From contig NZ_FTOL01000002.1 in NCBI RefSeq assembly GCF_900156735.1, forward strand, positions 186,001 to 250,000: a stretch of 64,000 bases of DNA, read 5' to 3'. Both the position numbers and the translations under genes were made by a program. Every line of letters begins with the position of its first letter. Position 1 is the first letter of the stretch. The DNA is from Chryseobacterium ureilyticum (GTDB taxonomy: Bacteria; Bacteroidota; Bacteroidia; Flavobacteriales; Weeksellaceae). Positions 44,831 to 53,799 of this stretch are shown piece after piece. The notes below the pieces were generated by a model that saw nothing but the letters and a program-made list of their open reading frames with translations, searched no databases and was not told the origin of the DNA.

Positions 44831-44856
44831 GCGGCAATACAAAAATGTACTGCCGC
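44831..44856 (-). terminator. Terminator after the frameshifted T9SS gene
   Basis: GCGGCA/TGCCGC stem extended by A-T pairs (GTACA-type interior), followed by a T-run on the minus strand, 25 bases past the stop. Confidence 0.85.
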
Positions 44857-44880
44857 CCAACTTTACTTACACTAAAAAAA

Positions 44881-46687
44881 TTATTTCTTTATTGTTTTTA
44901 CAGTAGATTGAGAGCCATCCTTAAAATAAAGGGTAACAAAATACAATCCTGAATTCAGTTTACTTAAATCTAGTTCTTTCACAGCTCCTTCAACAGTTGA
45001 CACTACTCTTCCTGAAGTATCAGCTACCATTACAGACTTTACATCTTTCGCATCTGTTATATACAGAATATCTTTAAAAGGATTAGGATGAACTTCTGCC
45101 TTCTTTGCTTGGCGATTTACCTCTGAAGTACTTAACTGGGCTGTTTCTACAGTAAAATCATCTACATAGAAATTATAATCTAAACTGTTATTTACAGCAC
45201 CTGAAGTTCCATAGAATGCAAATATTGTATTCGCACCTGTATTAGCTGTCAGATTATAAACAAATTCAGTGGCAGTATTAGACGGAGCATTATTAGGTCC
45301 CCCATGATTCCAATATTGTCCATGTAGTTCCTCCATCTTCTGAAGCCATAAAATGGACAAGATCATCATCGCCCATCGCTGAAGCAGCAGTTCCTGAATA
45401 AGTGGAAACAGCATATTTAAATTTCACTCTATATCCTCCTGCTGAAAGATTAAAAGGTACCGTTTTAAGCCAGCCGATTCTGTTGTTGGAATAAATATTC
45501 ATGTGTGCGGAAGGTCCGTTAGCTGCTACATTTAAGAAATTACGCGATGCCCAAAGTGGTTGAGAAGTAGTACCTGTAGGTCCTGTATCCGGGCTTCCTC
45601 CTGTTAAATTGTTTACCCAACAATTTCCAGGGAAGGAACTAAAATCATTAGTATATGAAGGAACAATAGATCCACACATTGTTGTAAATGATTTTGGGAA
45701 TGACCATGCACTCTTACTTGTAGCACCTGTACAATTTGTTCTTACCCAATAATAATAAGTAGTACTTGGAGATAAATTGGTAAGAGTATAAGATGTTCCC
45801 TGAACATCAAAATGATTTGGAACTGTTGCAGCCGTAGGAGAAGTAGAACTTGTGCTATAATAAATATCATGACTTACCCCCGGATTTCCTGCAGGCATTG
45901 TCCATGAAATTTCAGCTGAATTTGAAGTTACAGCGCCGGTTGGTGACAAGGTTGGTGCAAGGCAGCTCGTATAGGCATCTGCTGAAAAAGCAAACACATT
46001 CATTACCCCTGCAGTATTTGTTTTTGTTACTGTTACACTTTGAATAGGTTTTGTCTGATTAGCAGCATCAATCGTTAAAGCGGTCTGATATAATCTTGGA
46101 TTTGTACTACTGGATTCCAAAACATTTGTAGTTCTGAGAATCCTTCCAATTCCCTGAATGGCAAAACCACTCCCATCATACCAGTCTGAAATACTCTGCC
46201 CTGTAAAAGTCTGCGTTGTATTATCCGTAAAATTTACAGTAATATTTACGGTAGACGCTCCACTACCGCTGGTAGAAAGCATATAAAGCTTAAAAGCTGC
46301 TATAGGAGTCGTAAATGTAATTGTTCCCGAATTACTCCCTGCTGCAGAACTACTAATTTTCAAAGAATTATTTCCAAAATAATCTCCCAACTGAAAACTT
46401 AATCCCGCTGTAGATGCCACCACCGAATTAACGATTCCATTCGAAGGAAGACCATAAGTAAGTGGTGTACTGCTTGATGTCAACTGAAAATCTCTCGATA
46501 CAAAAGCATAAGAAACCCCATCTACATCAGTTGTTGTAGAGGTCATAGCTGAACCTACTCCATTAGCAATTACATCTTGGGTGTATCCCGAACTAATCGG
46601 CATGGTTTGAAAATTTTGTGCTATCAAAGATGAAGCTGAAAGAAGAGCAATCGCGGGAATTACTCTAGAAAATAAATTTATTGTCAT
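44881..46687 (-). pseudogene. T9SS-secreted adhesin-like protein, interrupted by a frameshift
   Basis: The gene is split into two frames. The 5' part (46687 to about 45300; about 464 aa) has a signal peptide (MTINLFSRVIPAIALLSASSLIAQ), a beta-rich region, and a fibronectin type III domain (PTLSPTGAVTSNSAEISWTMP ... YYYWVRTNCTG, about residues 245-340), ending after DGGTTWTILESWGT. The 3' part in another frame continues GGPNNAPSNTATEF and ends with a T9SS type A sorting domain (VHPNPFKDILYITDA, SGLYFVTLYFKDGSQS). Joining needs removal of one base from a run of five Cs on the plus strand at 45299-45303; the fused product would be about 600 aa. This may be decay, sequencing error, or a switchable homopolymer. 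As written, translation stops early and the sorting domain is lost. Confidence 0.85.
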
Positions 46688-46885
46688 TTTATTCACATTT
46701 GTGGTGAAAATTAAGAAAAATATCAATATAAAAATATATTTTTTAATAAATATTCAAATAATTATCAAAAATTAACTTAACATATACATTAATAAATTAA
46801 AATTATTCACTTTGGAAAAAGGTTTTTACAGCATAATTAAGAATGATCTTCCTTCTCTTAATTTTATTATTGAGAAATTAAATCC
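46688..46885. other. Divergent spacer, 226 bp to the aminotransferase ATG
   Basis: AT-rich with no ORF or hairpin of note, ending in the -7 box of the aminotransferase gene. Confidence 0.4.
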
Positions 46886-46893
46886 TATTTTTG
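46886..46893 (+). promoter_or_regulatory. -7 promoter box for the aminotransferase gene
   Basis: TATTTTTG, exact TAnnTTTG match 21 bases before the ATG at 46914. Confidence 0.6.
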
Positions 46894-46913
46894 TCATACA
46901 AATTTTTTGAACA

Positions 46914-48119
46914 ATGCCGAATATTTCAAACAGAGCACTTCATATGCCGCCATCGCCGGTAAGAAAACTGGTTCCCTTTGCGTTACAAGCAAAACAAAAA
47001 GGAATAAAAGTATATCACCTAAATATCGGGCAGCCTGATATTGAAACTCCGGAAACTGCTTTAAATGCTTTAAAGAATATTGATCTTAAAGTATTGGAAT
47101 ATGCGCTTTCTGAAGGGAATATCGAATACAGAAAAGCCCTTACAGAATATTACCATTCATTAGGTTTTTCAGATTTAACACCGGATAGCTTTATTGTTAC
47201 TAATGGTGGATCTGAAGCACTGAACTTTGCCATCTCTACACTATGTGACGAAGGTGATGAGGTGATCATTCCAGAACCTTATTATGCAAACTATAATGGT
47301 TTCACAAGTACATTTGACGTAAATGTAGTAGCGGTACCTTCTACTATTGATACAGGTTTTGCATTACCTCCAATTGAAGAATTCGAGAAAAAAATCACTG
47401 AAAAAACAAGAGCAATTGTAATCTGTAACCCAGGAAACCCTACAGGATACCTTTACACTCGTGAAGAGCTTCAAAAACTTTCCGAAATTGCTTTAAAATA
47501 CGACATTGTAATCATCTCTGACGAAGTATACAGAGAATATGTATATGACGGAAAACAGCAGATCTCAATGCTGGATTTCCCTGAATTAAGCGAAAACTGC
47601 ATCATTATCGACTCAGAATCCAAGCGTTATTCTATGTGTGGAGTAAGAATCGGATGTATGGTTACCCGTTCTCAAAAAATCCGTAATGCAGCAATGCTTT
47701 TTGCTCAGGCAAGATTAAGCCCTGTTCTTTTAGGACAGATTGCAGCGACTGCAGCACATCAGAATGATGGTCCTTACATCAGAGCAGTAAGAGAAGAATA
47801 CACTCACAGAAGAAATGTTTTAGTAGACCTTTTAAATGCTATTCCTGGGGTAATCTGCCCTAAGCCAAGAGGTGCTTTCTATTGTGTTGCTGAACTTCCG
47901 GTAGATGATACTGAGAAATTCGCACAATGGTTGTTAGAGAAATACTCTCTGAACAATGAAACCATCATGGTAGCTCCGGCAGGTGGATTCTACAGCAACC
48001 CTGAACTGGGTAAAAAGCAGGTAAGAATTGCTTACGTTCTAAAAGAAGAAGATTTAAAGAAAAGTGCCGAAATTCTGAAAGAAGCTTTAAAAAAGTATAG
48101 AGAAGAATTCAGCCTATAA
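46914..48119 (+). CDS. Class I/II pyridoxal-phosphate aminotransferase
   Basis: 401 aa, fold type I. The PLP Schiff-base Lys237 lies in DSESKRYSMCGVRIGC; other blocks are NIGQPDIETP, TNGGSEALNFAI, CNPGNPTGYLYTREEL and ISDEVYREYVYDG. Fits the aspartate/aromatic aminotransferase branch (AspB-like), as is usual in flavobacteria. Substrate cannot be narrowed further from sequence. Followed 14 bases later by a lipoprotein gene whose 5' end forms a terminator-like hairpin. Confidence 0.93.
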   Translation: MPNISNRALHMPPSPVRKLVPFALQAKQKGIKVYHLNIGQPDIETPETALNALKNIDLKVLEYALSEGNIEYRKALTEYYHSLGFSDLTPDSFIVTNGGSEALNFAISTLCDEGDEVIIPEPYYANYNGFTSTFDVNVVAVPSTIDTGFALPPIEEFEKKITEKTRAIVICNPGNPTGYLYTREELQKLSEIALKYDIVIISDEVYREYVYDGKQQISMLDFPELSENCIIIDSESKRYSMCGVRIGCMVTRSQKIRNAAMLFAQARLSPVLLGQIAATAAHQNDGPYIRAVREEYTHRRNVLVDLLNAIPGVICPKPRGAFYCVAELPVDDTEKFAQWLLEKYSLNNETIMVAPAGGFYSNPELGKKQVRIAYVLKEEDLKKSAEILKEALKKYREEFSL

Positions 48120-48132
48120 AAAATTATATTTA

Positions 48133-48200
48133 AATGCCGACAACAAAAAATACTTATCTGAAAATATTTTTTTCGATTCTTTTGCTGTCGGCATTTTTTT
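48133..48200 (+). terminator. Terminator-like hairpin inside a signal-peptide coding region
   Basis: AATGCCGACAACAAAA (48133-48148) pairs with TTTTGCTGTCGGCATT (48180-48195), one GU pair, 31-nt loop, followed at once by a run of Ts to 48200. The left arm contains the ATG start codon of the next gene (48134), so the likely terminator of the aminotransferase transcript is inside an ORF. Confidence 0.65.
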
Positions 48201-48616
48201 CTTGTGATCAGCCCAAGCCCCAAAAAAAGGTCAGCAAGAACCCAAACGAGATCAACTTTATCAGTTTATCCAATGTAGGAGGGCAACTTGGCAATTACAG
48301 GATTATAAAAGTCACCAAAGACTCCATCAGTGCTGAAATGGGATTGACAGCCAATCAGACTCATAAAAAATGGGTATCTACAATCAGTCCTGAAGCATGG
48401 AAAAAACTGACCTCATCCATCAATATCAAAGATCTGGATTATATCAAAAGTTCTCCAAGTGTACAACCTGTAGACGGAGTTGATGAAACCTTCCAGATCC
48501 GTACTCCAAAAAAATCGCACCTGTACGTAAATTCCTATGTGGATACGGTACGTTACAAGCAACTTCAGCAGATTAAAGAGCAATTAGACCAAATTCTTCC
48601 AAAAGAATACAAATAA
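48134..48616 (+). CDS. Small lipoprotein, unknown function
   Basis: 160 aa with lipoprotein signal MPTTKNTYLKIFFSILLLSAFFSC (Cys24). The mature region (KTKDSISAEMG-like blocks, SPEAWKKLTSSINIKDLDYIKSSPS) is not recognised. The first 20 codons form the terminator-like hairpin above, so it may be expressed only by read-through of, or separate initiation after, the upstream gene. No other start in frame gives a lipoprotein signal. murB follows 4 bases after its stop. Confidence 0.78.
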   Translation: MPTTKNTYLKIFFSILLLSAFFSCDQPKPQKKVSKNPNEINFISLSNVGGQLGNYRIIKVTKDSISAEMGLTANQTHKKWVSTISPEAWKKLTSSINIKDLDYIKSSPSVQPVDGVDETFQIRTPKKSHLYVNSYVDTVRYKQLQQIKEQLDQILPKEYK

Positions 48617-48620
48617 AAAC

Positions 48621-49634
48621 ATGCAAGAAAATTTTTCCTTAAAACCTTACAATACATTCGGCGTAGATGCCAAAGCAAAATTCTTCATTAAAATCCATAA
48701 CATTGAAGAATTAAAAGACGCTCTCAACTTTTCAAAAGAGAAATCTCTGTCACTTTTATTTTTAGGAGGCGGAAGTAATATTCTTCTGACAAAGGATTTT
48801 GATGGTCTTGCTATTAAGCTTAATTTAAGAGGTATTTCCGAGGAAAATCTTAACGACAATGAAGTTCTGGTTACGGCAAAAGCAGGAGAAAACTGGCATG
48901 AATTCGTGATGTTTTGCCTGAGTAAAAACTATGGTGGACTGGAAAATCTTTCTTTGATTCCTGGAAATGTGGGGACTTCTCCTATGCAGAATATCGGAGC
49001 TTATGGAATCGAAATTAAAGATGTATTTGTAAACTGTCAGGTATTAGATTTAGAAAATCAGACTGTAGAAACTTTTGATCTTGAAAAATGCAGATTCGGA
49101 TACAGAGATTCTATTTTCAAGCAGGAAGGAAAAGGAAAATACATCATCCTGGAAGTTACCTTTAAGCTTACCAAAGAAAATCATCATATTAAAACTGAAT
49201 ATGGCGCTATCACTTCTGAACTACAGAATCTGGGCATTGAAAAACCTACGATTCAGGATGTTTCTCAAGCGGTAATCAATATCCGACAAAGCAAACTACC
49301 TGATCCTAAGCAAATAGGAAATGCGGGAAGCTTCTTTAAAAATCCTACGATTCCTTTGGTCCAATTTGAAGCTTTACAGCAAAAGTTTGAAAATATTCAA
49401 GGGTATCCTAACGGAGCGATGGTAAAAGTTCCTGCCGGATGGCTGATTGAGCAATGTGGATGGAAAGGAAAACAAATAGGGAATGTAGCTTCACATAAAC
49501 TTCAGTCTTTAGTAATCATCAATGCTACTGGTACCGCTACCGGAAAAGAAATCTTTGATTTTTCCACTGAAATCATCAATTCTGTAAAAGAAAAATTCGG
49601 AATAGAACTCGAAAGGGAAGTGAATATTATATAA
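48621..49634 (+). CDS. murB: UDP-N-acetylenolpyruvoylglucosamine reductase
   Basis: 337 aa flavoprotein that reduces UDP-GlcNAc-enolpyruvate to UDP-MurNAc. FAD-binding GGGSNILLTKDFDG, IPGNVGTSPMQNIGAYG, FGYRDSIFK (catalytic Arg/Tyr), and GNAGSFFKNP with the catalytic Ser are intact, as is the terminal LIEQCGWKGKQIG. Type I MurB, with the longer C-terminal domain. It completes the early cell-wall pathway with murA in this window, though the two are 17 kb apart. Confidence 0.96.
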   Translation: MQENFSLKPYNTFGVDAKAKFFIKIHNIEELKDALNFSKEKSLSLLFLGGGSNILLTKDFDGLAIKLNLRGISEENLNDNEVLVTAKAGENWHEFVMFCLSKNYGGLENLSLIPGNVGTSPMQNIGAYGIEIKDVFVNCQVLDLENQTVETFDLEKCRFGYRDSIFKQEGKGKYIILEVTFKLTKENHHIKTEYGAITSELQNLGIEKPTIQDVSQAVINIRQSKLPDPKQIGNAGSFFKNPTIPLVQFEALQQKFENIQGYPNGAMVKVPAGWLIEQCGWKGKQIGNVASHKLQSLVIINATGTATGKEIFDFSTEIINSVKEKFGIELEREVNII

Positions 49635-49698
49635 CTTCCACATCAGATTATATAACATTATCCGGATTATATTTCTGATTTTTGTCTTATTATTTTAA

Positions 49699-49768
49699 TT
49701 TATTCTAAATAACTATTGGTCAGCATTATTATATTTAATAATTTTGCCACCTGCTTATTTAGAATAAA
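49699..49768 (+). promoter_or_regulatory. Promoter of the TonB-receptor operon flanked by inverted repeats
   Basis: TTTATTCTAAATAA (49699-49712) and its exact reverse complement TTATTTAGAATAAA (49755-49768) bracket a promoter with a TTG -33 element (49716-49718) and a perfect -7 box TAATTTTG (49739-49746), 20-nt spacer. Two operator copies around a promoter suggest repression by a dimeric protein; the sequence type and TonB-receptor target suggest a Fur-family (iron) repressor, an inference. Confidence 0.6.
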
Positions 49769-49773
49769 TAAAA

Positions 49774-52527
49774 ATGAATAGATCTTTATTTTTTGTTTTC
49801 ATTTTGCTTTTCAGCATACAGTTTGTACAGGCTCAAAGTGAAAAATCACAATTGAACATCACTGTTTTTGACGAAAACAATAAAGAATTGGGAGGCGCTT
49901 CTGTTACGATTGACCAAATCTCTCTAACCACCGATAAAAATGGTAGCACCGGAATTTCCATATCTAATGGTAAATATCACGTAAAAGTTCTTCACCCAAG
50001 TTTCCAGGAAAAGGAACTGAACATCACCCTTACTTCATCTCAAAATATCACAATTAAGCTTCAACCGATTAATAAATTGGAAGAAGTAGTTGTATTTTCT
50101 AAAGAGAGTAAAGGCTTAACAACGAAGTCTGTTATTGACAAACAGGCAATGCAGCATTTACAACCTTCAAGTTTCACAGATTTAATGGAACTTCTTCCGG
50201 GAGGGCTTGCCAAAACACCTGTCTTAAGTTCTACCAACAGAGCCACTTTAAGAGAAAATACAGGGACATATTCAGGAAATGACTACAATACCTCATCGCT
50301 GGGAATTCAGTTTATGATTGATGACAATATCATCAATTCTAATGCAGATATGCAGGTTTCACTGGATAAAAGTCAGTTTTTGGAAGCTCCTAAAAGCAGA
50401 GAAACAACGACTTCAGGAGTGGATATGAGAACAATTTCCACCAATGACATTGAAAAAGTGGAAGTTATCCGAGGTATTCCTTCAGCAGCCTATGGAGATT
50501 TGACTTCCGGACTGATCAAAATAGAACGTAAAATAAACGCTTCTCCTTTACAGGCGAGGTTCAAGGCGGATGGCTTCAGCAAGCAATATTATGTGAGCAA
50601 AGGTTTTAAGATCAATGATAAATGGAATATAACTGCCAGTACAGATTTCCTGGATTCTAAATCTAATCCTACCGATGATTTTGAAAATTACCAGCGTATC
50701 ACGGCTTCCATTCGTTCAAAGAAGATTTCCACATTATGGTCAAGACCTTTGGAATGGAGATCAACTATTGATTTTTCCACGAATATTGACAATAAAAAGT
50801 ATGATCCTGATAACGGATATCCTTCTACAGACAAGTATGAGTCCAACAATAAAAGAATCAGCTTAACAAATAACTTCATCTACCAGCTGGATAAAAGTTC
50901 TTTTTTCAATAAATTAACTTTGAACACAGCGATTCGTCAAGGCTTTGAAAAGATAGAACAGGTAAAACTGGTTCAATTATCTGGTCCCCGTGCTTTTTCA
51001 CTTGCAACTGAACAGGGTGAAAACGTAGGCTATTTTCCAGACCTCCGATATATTGCTGAATTTTCCACAGAAGGAAAACCTTTAGATATAACGGCTTTTT
51101 TACAGGCAAACGGAACAAAGAAAACATTCGGAATTACTCACCAGTATGAAGCGGGACTTGATTGGAGATATTCAAAGAACAATGGTAGAGGTCTTCAATA
51201 CGACATGAGAACACCCCCTTCTGCAGGCACAGGAATTACAAGACCCAGACCTTATAATGATATTCCGGCATCTAGTCTTTTGGCAGCATTTATGGGTGAT
51301 CAGATGAGCTATGCCGTTGATCAGCATAAATTTACATTGTATGCAGGTTTGAGATTATCTAAAAATCTGGGAATCGATAATTCTTTTGCCATCAGTAAAA
51401 AGATTTTTGCGGAACCTAGATTGAATTTCCAGTACAGCCTTCCTCACCTGATGATCAATAATTATCCTTTAAAAACAGATGTTACATTAGGATACGGTCT
51501 TTTCTATAAACAACCTACTCTATTGATGCTTTACCCAAATAATGAATATTGGGATTATACTCAGCTGAATTATTACCACAATGATGCACAATACCGATAT
51601 GTCAACTTCATGACTTATATTCAGTCAAGAGAGAACAAGGAAATTGAGGCAGCAAAAAGTATTAAGAAAGAAATCCGTTTAGATCTTGCCTATAGAAATC
51701 ATGAGTTCTTTTTGACCTATTTTAAAGAAAATATGACCAATGGATTCCGTGCTATGGATGAAACAACCGTTCATCACTATAAACAATATGATGCTACAAA
51801 AGTAGATCCTTCTCTATGGACTTCTAACGGACCTGATTTAACGGGTGTACCTTATGAAATGAGAAGAATTTTCGGAGTTTTTTCTACAACAAGAAATGGT
51901 AGTGAAACCTTAAAGCAAGGGATTGAGTTTGGCTATACTTCACCAAGAATCAAGGCAATCAATACGAGATTCACTTTCACGGGGGCATGGTTTAAAACAC
52001 AATACAGAAATTCCACTCCTTTTATCTGGAAACCTACGGTAAGTATTGGTGCAGATGGCTATCCATATTACGGTATTTATAAGAATGATTTTGGATATGT
52101 GAATTCCAATTTAAATTACAACCTGCTTATAGACACCTATCTTCCAAGTCTGGATATGATTGTATCAGCTTCTATACAGGGAAGTTTGTATGATCATCAG
52201 CGAAACGACAGAAGAATTGCTGAACCTATTTCTTATTATGGATTGGATGGCGTGGCACATCCTTTTGTAGAGGCGGACAAAACAGATATTTATAAACAAT
52301 GGCTGGTAAGAAATGTTTCCGTTTCAGATAATTTGGACAGGCTTACCACCTTTACAATAGCAGGAAACATAAAAGTTACCAAAAGTATTTATAAAGCTCT
52401 TCGTACTTCTCTATTTGTCAACAGACTTTTTAACTATGGTGCTCCTTATACCTTCAACAATGTAAAAGTTTACAGAAAAAGAATGAATACACCATACTTC
52501 GGAATGGAATTAAACTACAATTTTTAA
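49774..52527 (+). CDS. TonB-dependent outer membrane receptor
   Basis: 917 aa. Signal peptide MNRSLFFVFILLFSIQFVQAQ; a CarboxypepD_reg-like domain (LNITVFDENNKELGGASVTI, about 27-110); a plug domain (FTDLMELLPGGLAKTPV, ISTNDIEKVEVIRGIPSAAYGDLTSGLIKIE, about 130-250); then a 22-strand beta-barrel ending with FGMELNYNF (final aromatic). The RG-x-P-S-A-A-YG block is the classic TonB-receptor motif. It imports an unidentified ligand in exchange for TonB/ExbBD energy. First gene of the operon with DUF4876, DUF6850-like and di-haem peroxidase genes; no SusD-like protein is present, so a polysaccharide ligand is unlikely. Confidence 0.93.
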   Translation: MNRSLFFVFILLFSIQFVQAQSEKSQLNITVFDENNKELGGASVTIDQISLTTDKNGSTGISISNGKYHVKVLHPSFQEKELNITLTSSQNITIKLQPINKLEEVVVFSKESKGLTTKSVIDKQAMQHLQPSSFTDLMELLPGGLAKTPVLSSTNRATLRENTGTYSGNDYNTSSLGIQFMIDDNIINSNADMQVSLDKSQFLEAPKSRETTTSGVDMRTISTNDIEKVEVIRGIPSAAYGDLTSGLIKIERKINASPLQARFKADGFSKQYYVSKGFKINDKWNITASTDFLDSKSNPTDDFENYQRITASIRSKKISTLWSRPLEWRSTIDFSTNIDNKKYDPDNGYPSTDKYESNNKRISLTNNFIYQLDKSSFFNKLTLNTAIRQGFEKIEQVKLVQLSGPRAFSLATEQGENVGYFPDLRYIAEFSTEGKPLDITAFLQANGTKKTFGITHQYEAGLDWRYSKNNGRGLQYDMRTPPSAGTGITRPRPYNDIPASSLLAAFMGDQMSYAVDQHKFTLYAGLRLSKNLGIDNSFAISKKIFAEPRLNFQYSLPHLMINNYPLKTDVTLGYGLFYKQPTLLMLYPNNEYWDYTQLNYYHNDAQYRYVNFMTYIQSRENKEIEAAKSIKKEIRLDLAYRNHEFFLTYFKENMTNGFRAMDETTVHHYKQYDATKVDPSLWTSNGPDLTGVPYEMRRIFGVFSTTRNGSETLKQGIEFGYTSPRIKAINTRFTFTGAWFKTQYRNSTPFIWKPTVSIGADGYPYYGIYKNDFGYVNSNLNYNLLIDTYLPSLDMIVSASIQGSLYDHQRNDRRIAEPISYYGLDGVAHPFVEADKTDIYKQWLVRNVSVSDNLDRLTTFTIAGNIKVTKSIYKALRTSLFVNRLFNYGAPYTFNNVKVYRKRMNTPYFGMELNYNF

Positions 52528-52548
52528 ACATATCAAAAGTTAAGTAAC

Positions 52549-53778
52549 ATGAAAAAAAGAATTTTACTATTAAGTTTTGTAGCCATGATGGGTACTGCAT
52601 TTACAGTGACATCATGTACTGATGATGATTTCGGGGTACAAACCGGACAAAACGGGGTGTTAACTTTATCTTTTACAGGAGAAAATATTGCCTCTTATGA
52701 AAATCTGGATATTGAAGTAAGAGAAGTAAATACAGGTATTGTTATTGCTGAAAAAAGCCAAAAAGCTAGTTCTGTTTCTATAGAAGTTCCGCATGGTTCT
52801 TACAAAATTATGGTAAATGGTAAGGTAGTAACCAACCAAATGGAAACTACTGATGCAGCTGGTTCATCCAGTGTAGATATTACCAAACTTGTGACTAATG
52901 TTACAGTTCCTTTATACTTTAAGGCATTTCATGAAGACTTTATCATCGAAGAGGTATTCTTTACAGGAATCAAAACTCCGGATGGTAAAAACTACAACTC
53001 AAGCCGTTATTTTAAAATTGTAAACAACACGGATAAAGTTTTATATGCAGATAACCTGATCATCGGACAATCACAGTTCATGACAACGGAAGATGATAAT
53101 CCTACACCGTACGATTCTAACCAGTATTTTCCTGTAAAAGGAGTCTTAGTTTTACCAACCCAACCAGGAGGATATGCTGTACAACCAGGAGATTTTATTG
53201 TAGTAGCAGACAATGCTATCAATCATAAAGCACAGACAAGTACAGCTTTTGATCTTCACAATGCAGACTTTGAATATCCTTCAAAAGCTCCGGCACTTGG
53301 ACAAGTTGACAATCCTGCTGTACCTAATGCAGAAGTTGTTTTTACTACAGCAAAAGATATGTTCATCATGCATAACAGAGGATTTGAAAGTTATGTTATT
53401 GCCCGTTTTCCAGCAGGAGAATCAAAAACAACATTCCTTCAAAACCGTAAATATGATTTCAGCTATATCAATTCAGCCGGAAACGTTACCAAAAGAAGTG
53501 TTTATTCAATCCCGAATTCATGGATCATAGACGGTGTAAATAACAGTGTTCCTACCAAGTTTGTACATACATTAACTTCTCCTAGTATTGATGCAGGATG
53601 GACTTCTGCCGGTACAATAGATAGCGACCCGAACCGTTTCGGAAAATCTGTAAGACGTAAAATCATCGGAAAAATGGGTGCTGGCAAAAACCTTTATATG
53701 GACACCAACAATTCATCCAATGATTTTGTGAAAGATTCCGAAGCAAGTTTAAAAAACGGTATTGTTCATCCGGAATAA
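52549..53778 (+). CDS. DUF4876 lipoprotein
   Basis: 409 aa lipoprotein (signal to VTSC, Cys23). The DUF4876 region spans most of the mature part: EEVFFTGIKTPDGKNYNSSRYFKIVNNTD, FPVKGVLVLPTQPGG and DFIVVADNAINHKAQTS, the last blocks resembling a lamin-tail-like fold. Contains Trp in PNSWIID and AGWTSAG. It follows the TonB receptor by 21 bases and would sit at the outer membrane as its binding partner. Function unknown. Confidence 0.85.
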   Translation: MKKRILLLSFVAMMGTAFTVTSCTDDDFGVQTGQNGVLTLSFTGENIASYENLDIEVREVNTGIVIAEKSQKASSVSIEVPHGSYKIMVNGKVVTNQMETTDAAGSSSVDITKLVTNVTVPLYFKAFHEDFIIEEVFFTGIKTPDGKNYNSSRYFKIVNNTDKVLYADNLIIGQSQFMTTEDDNPTPYDSNQYFPVKGVLVLPTQPGGYAVQPGDFIVVADNAINHKAQTSTAFDLHNADFEYPSKAPALGQVDNPAVPNAEVVFTTAKDMFIMHNRGFESYVIARFPAGESKTTFLQNRKYDFSYINSAGNVTKRSVYSIPNSWIIDGVNNSVPTKFVHTLTSPSIDAGWTSAGTIDSDPNRFGKSVRRKIIGKMGAGKNLYMDTNNSSNDFVKDSEASLKNGIVHPE

Positions 53779-53799
53779 TACAATCCTTTTCAATACATT

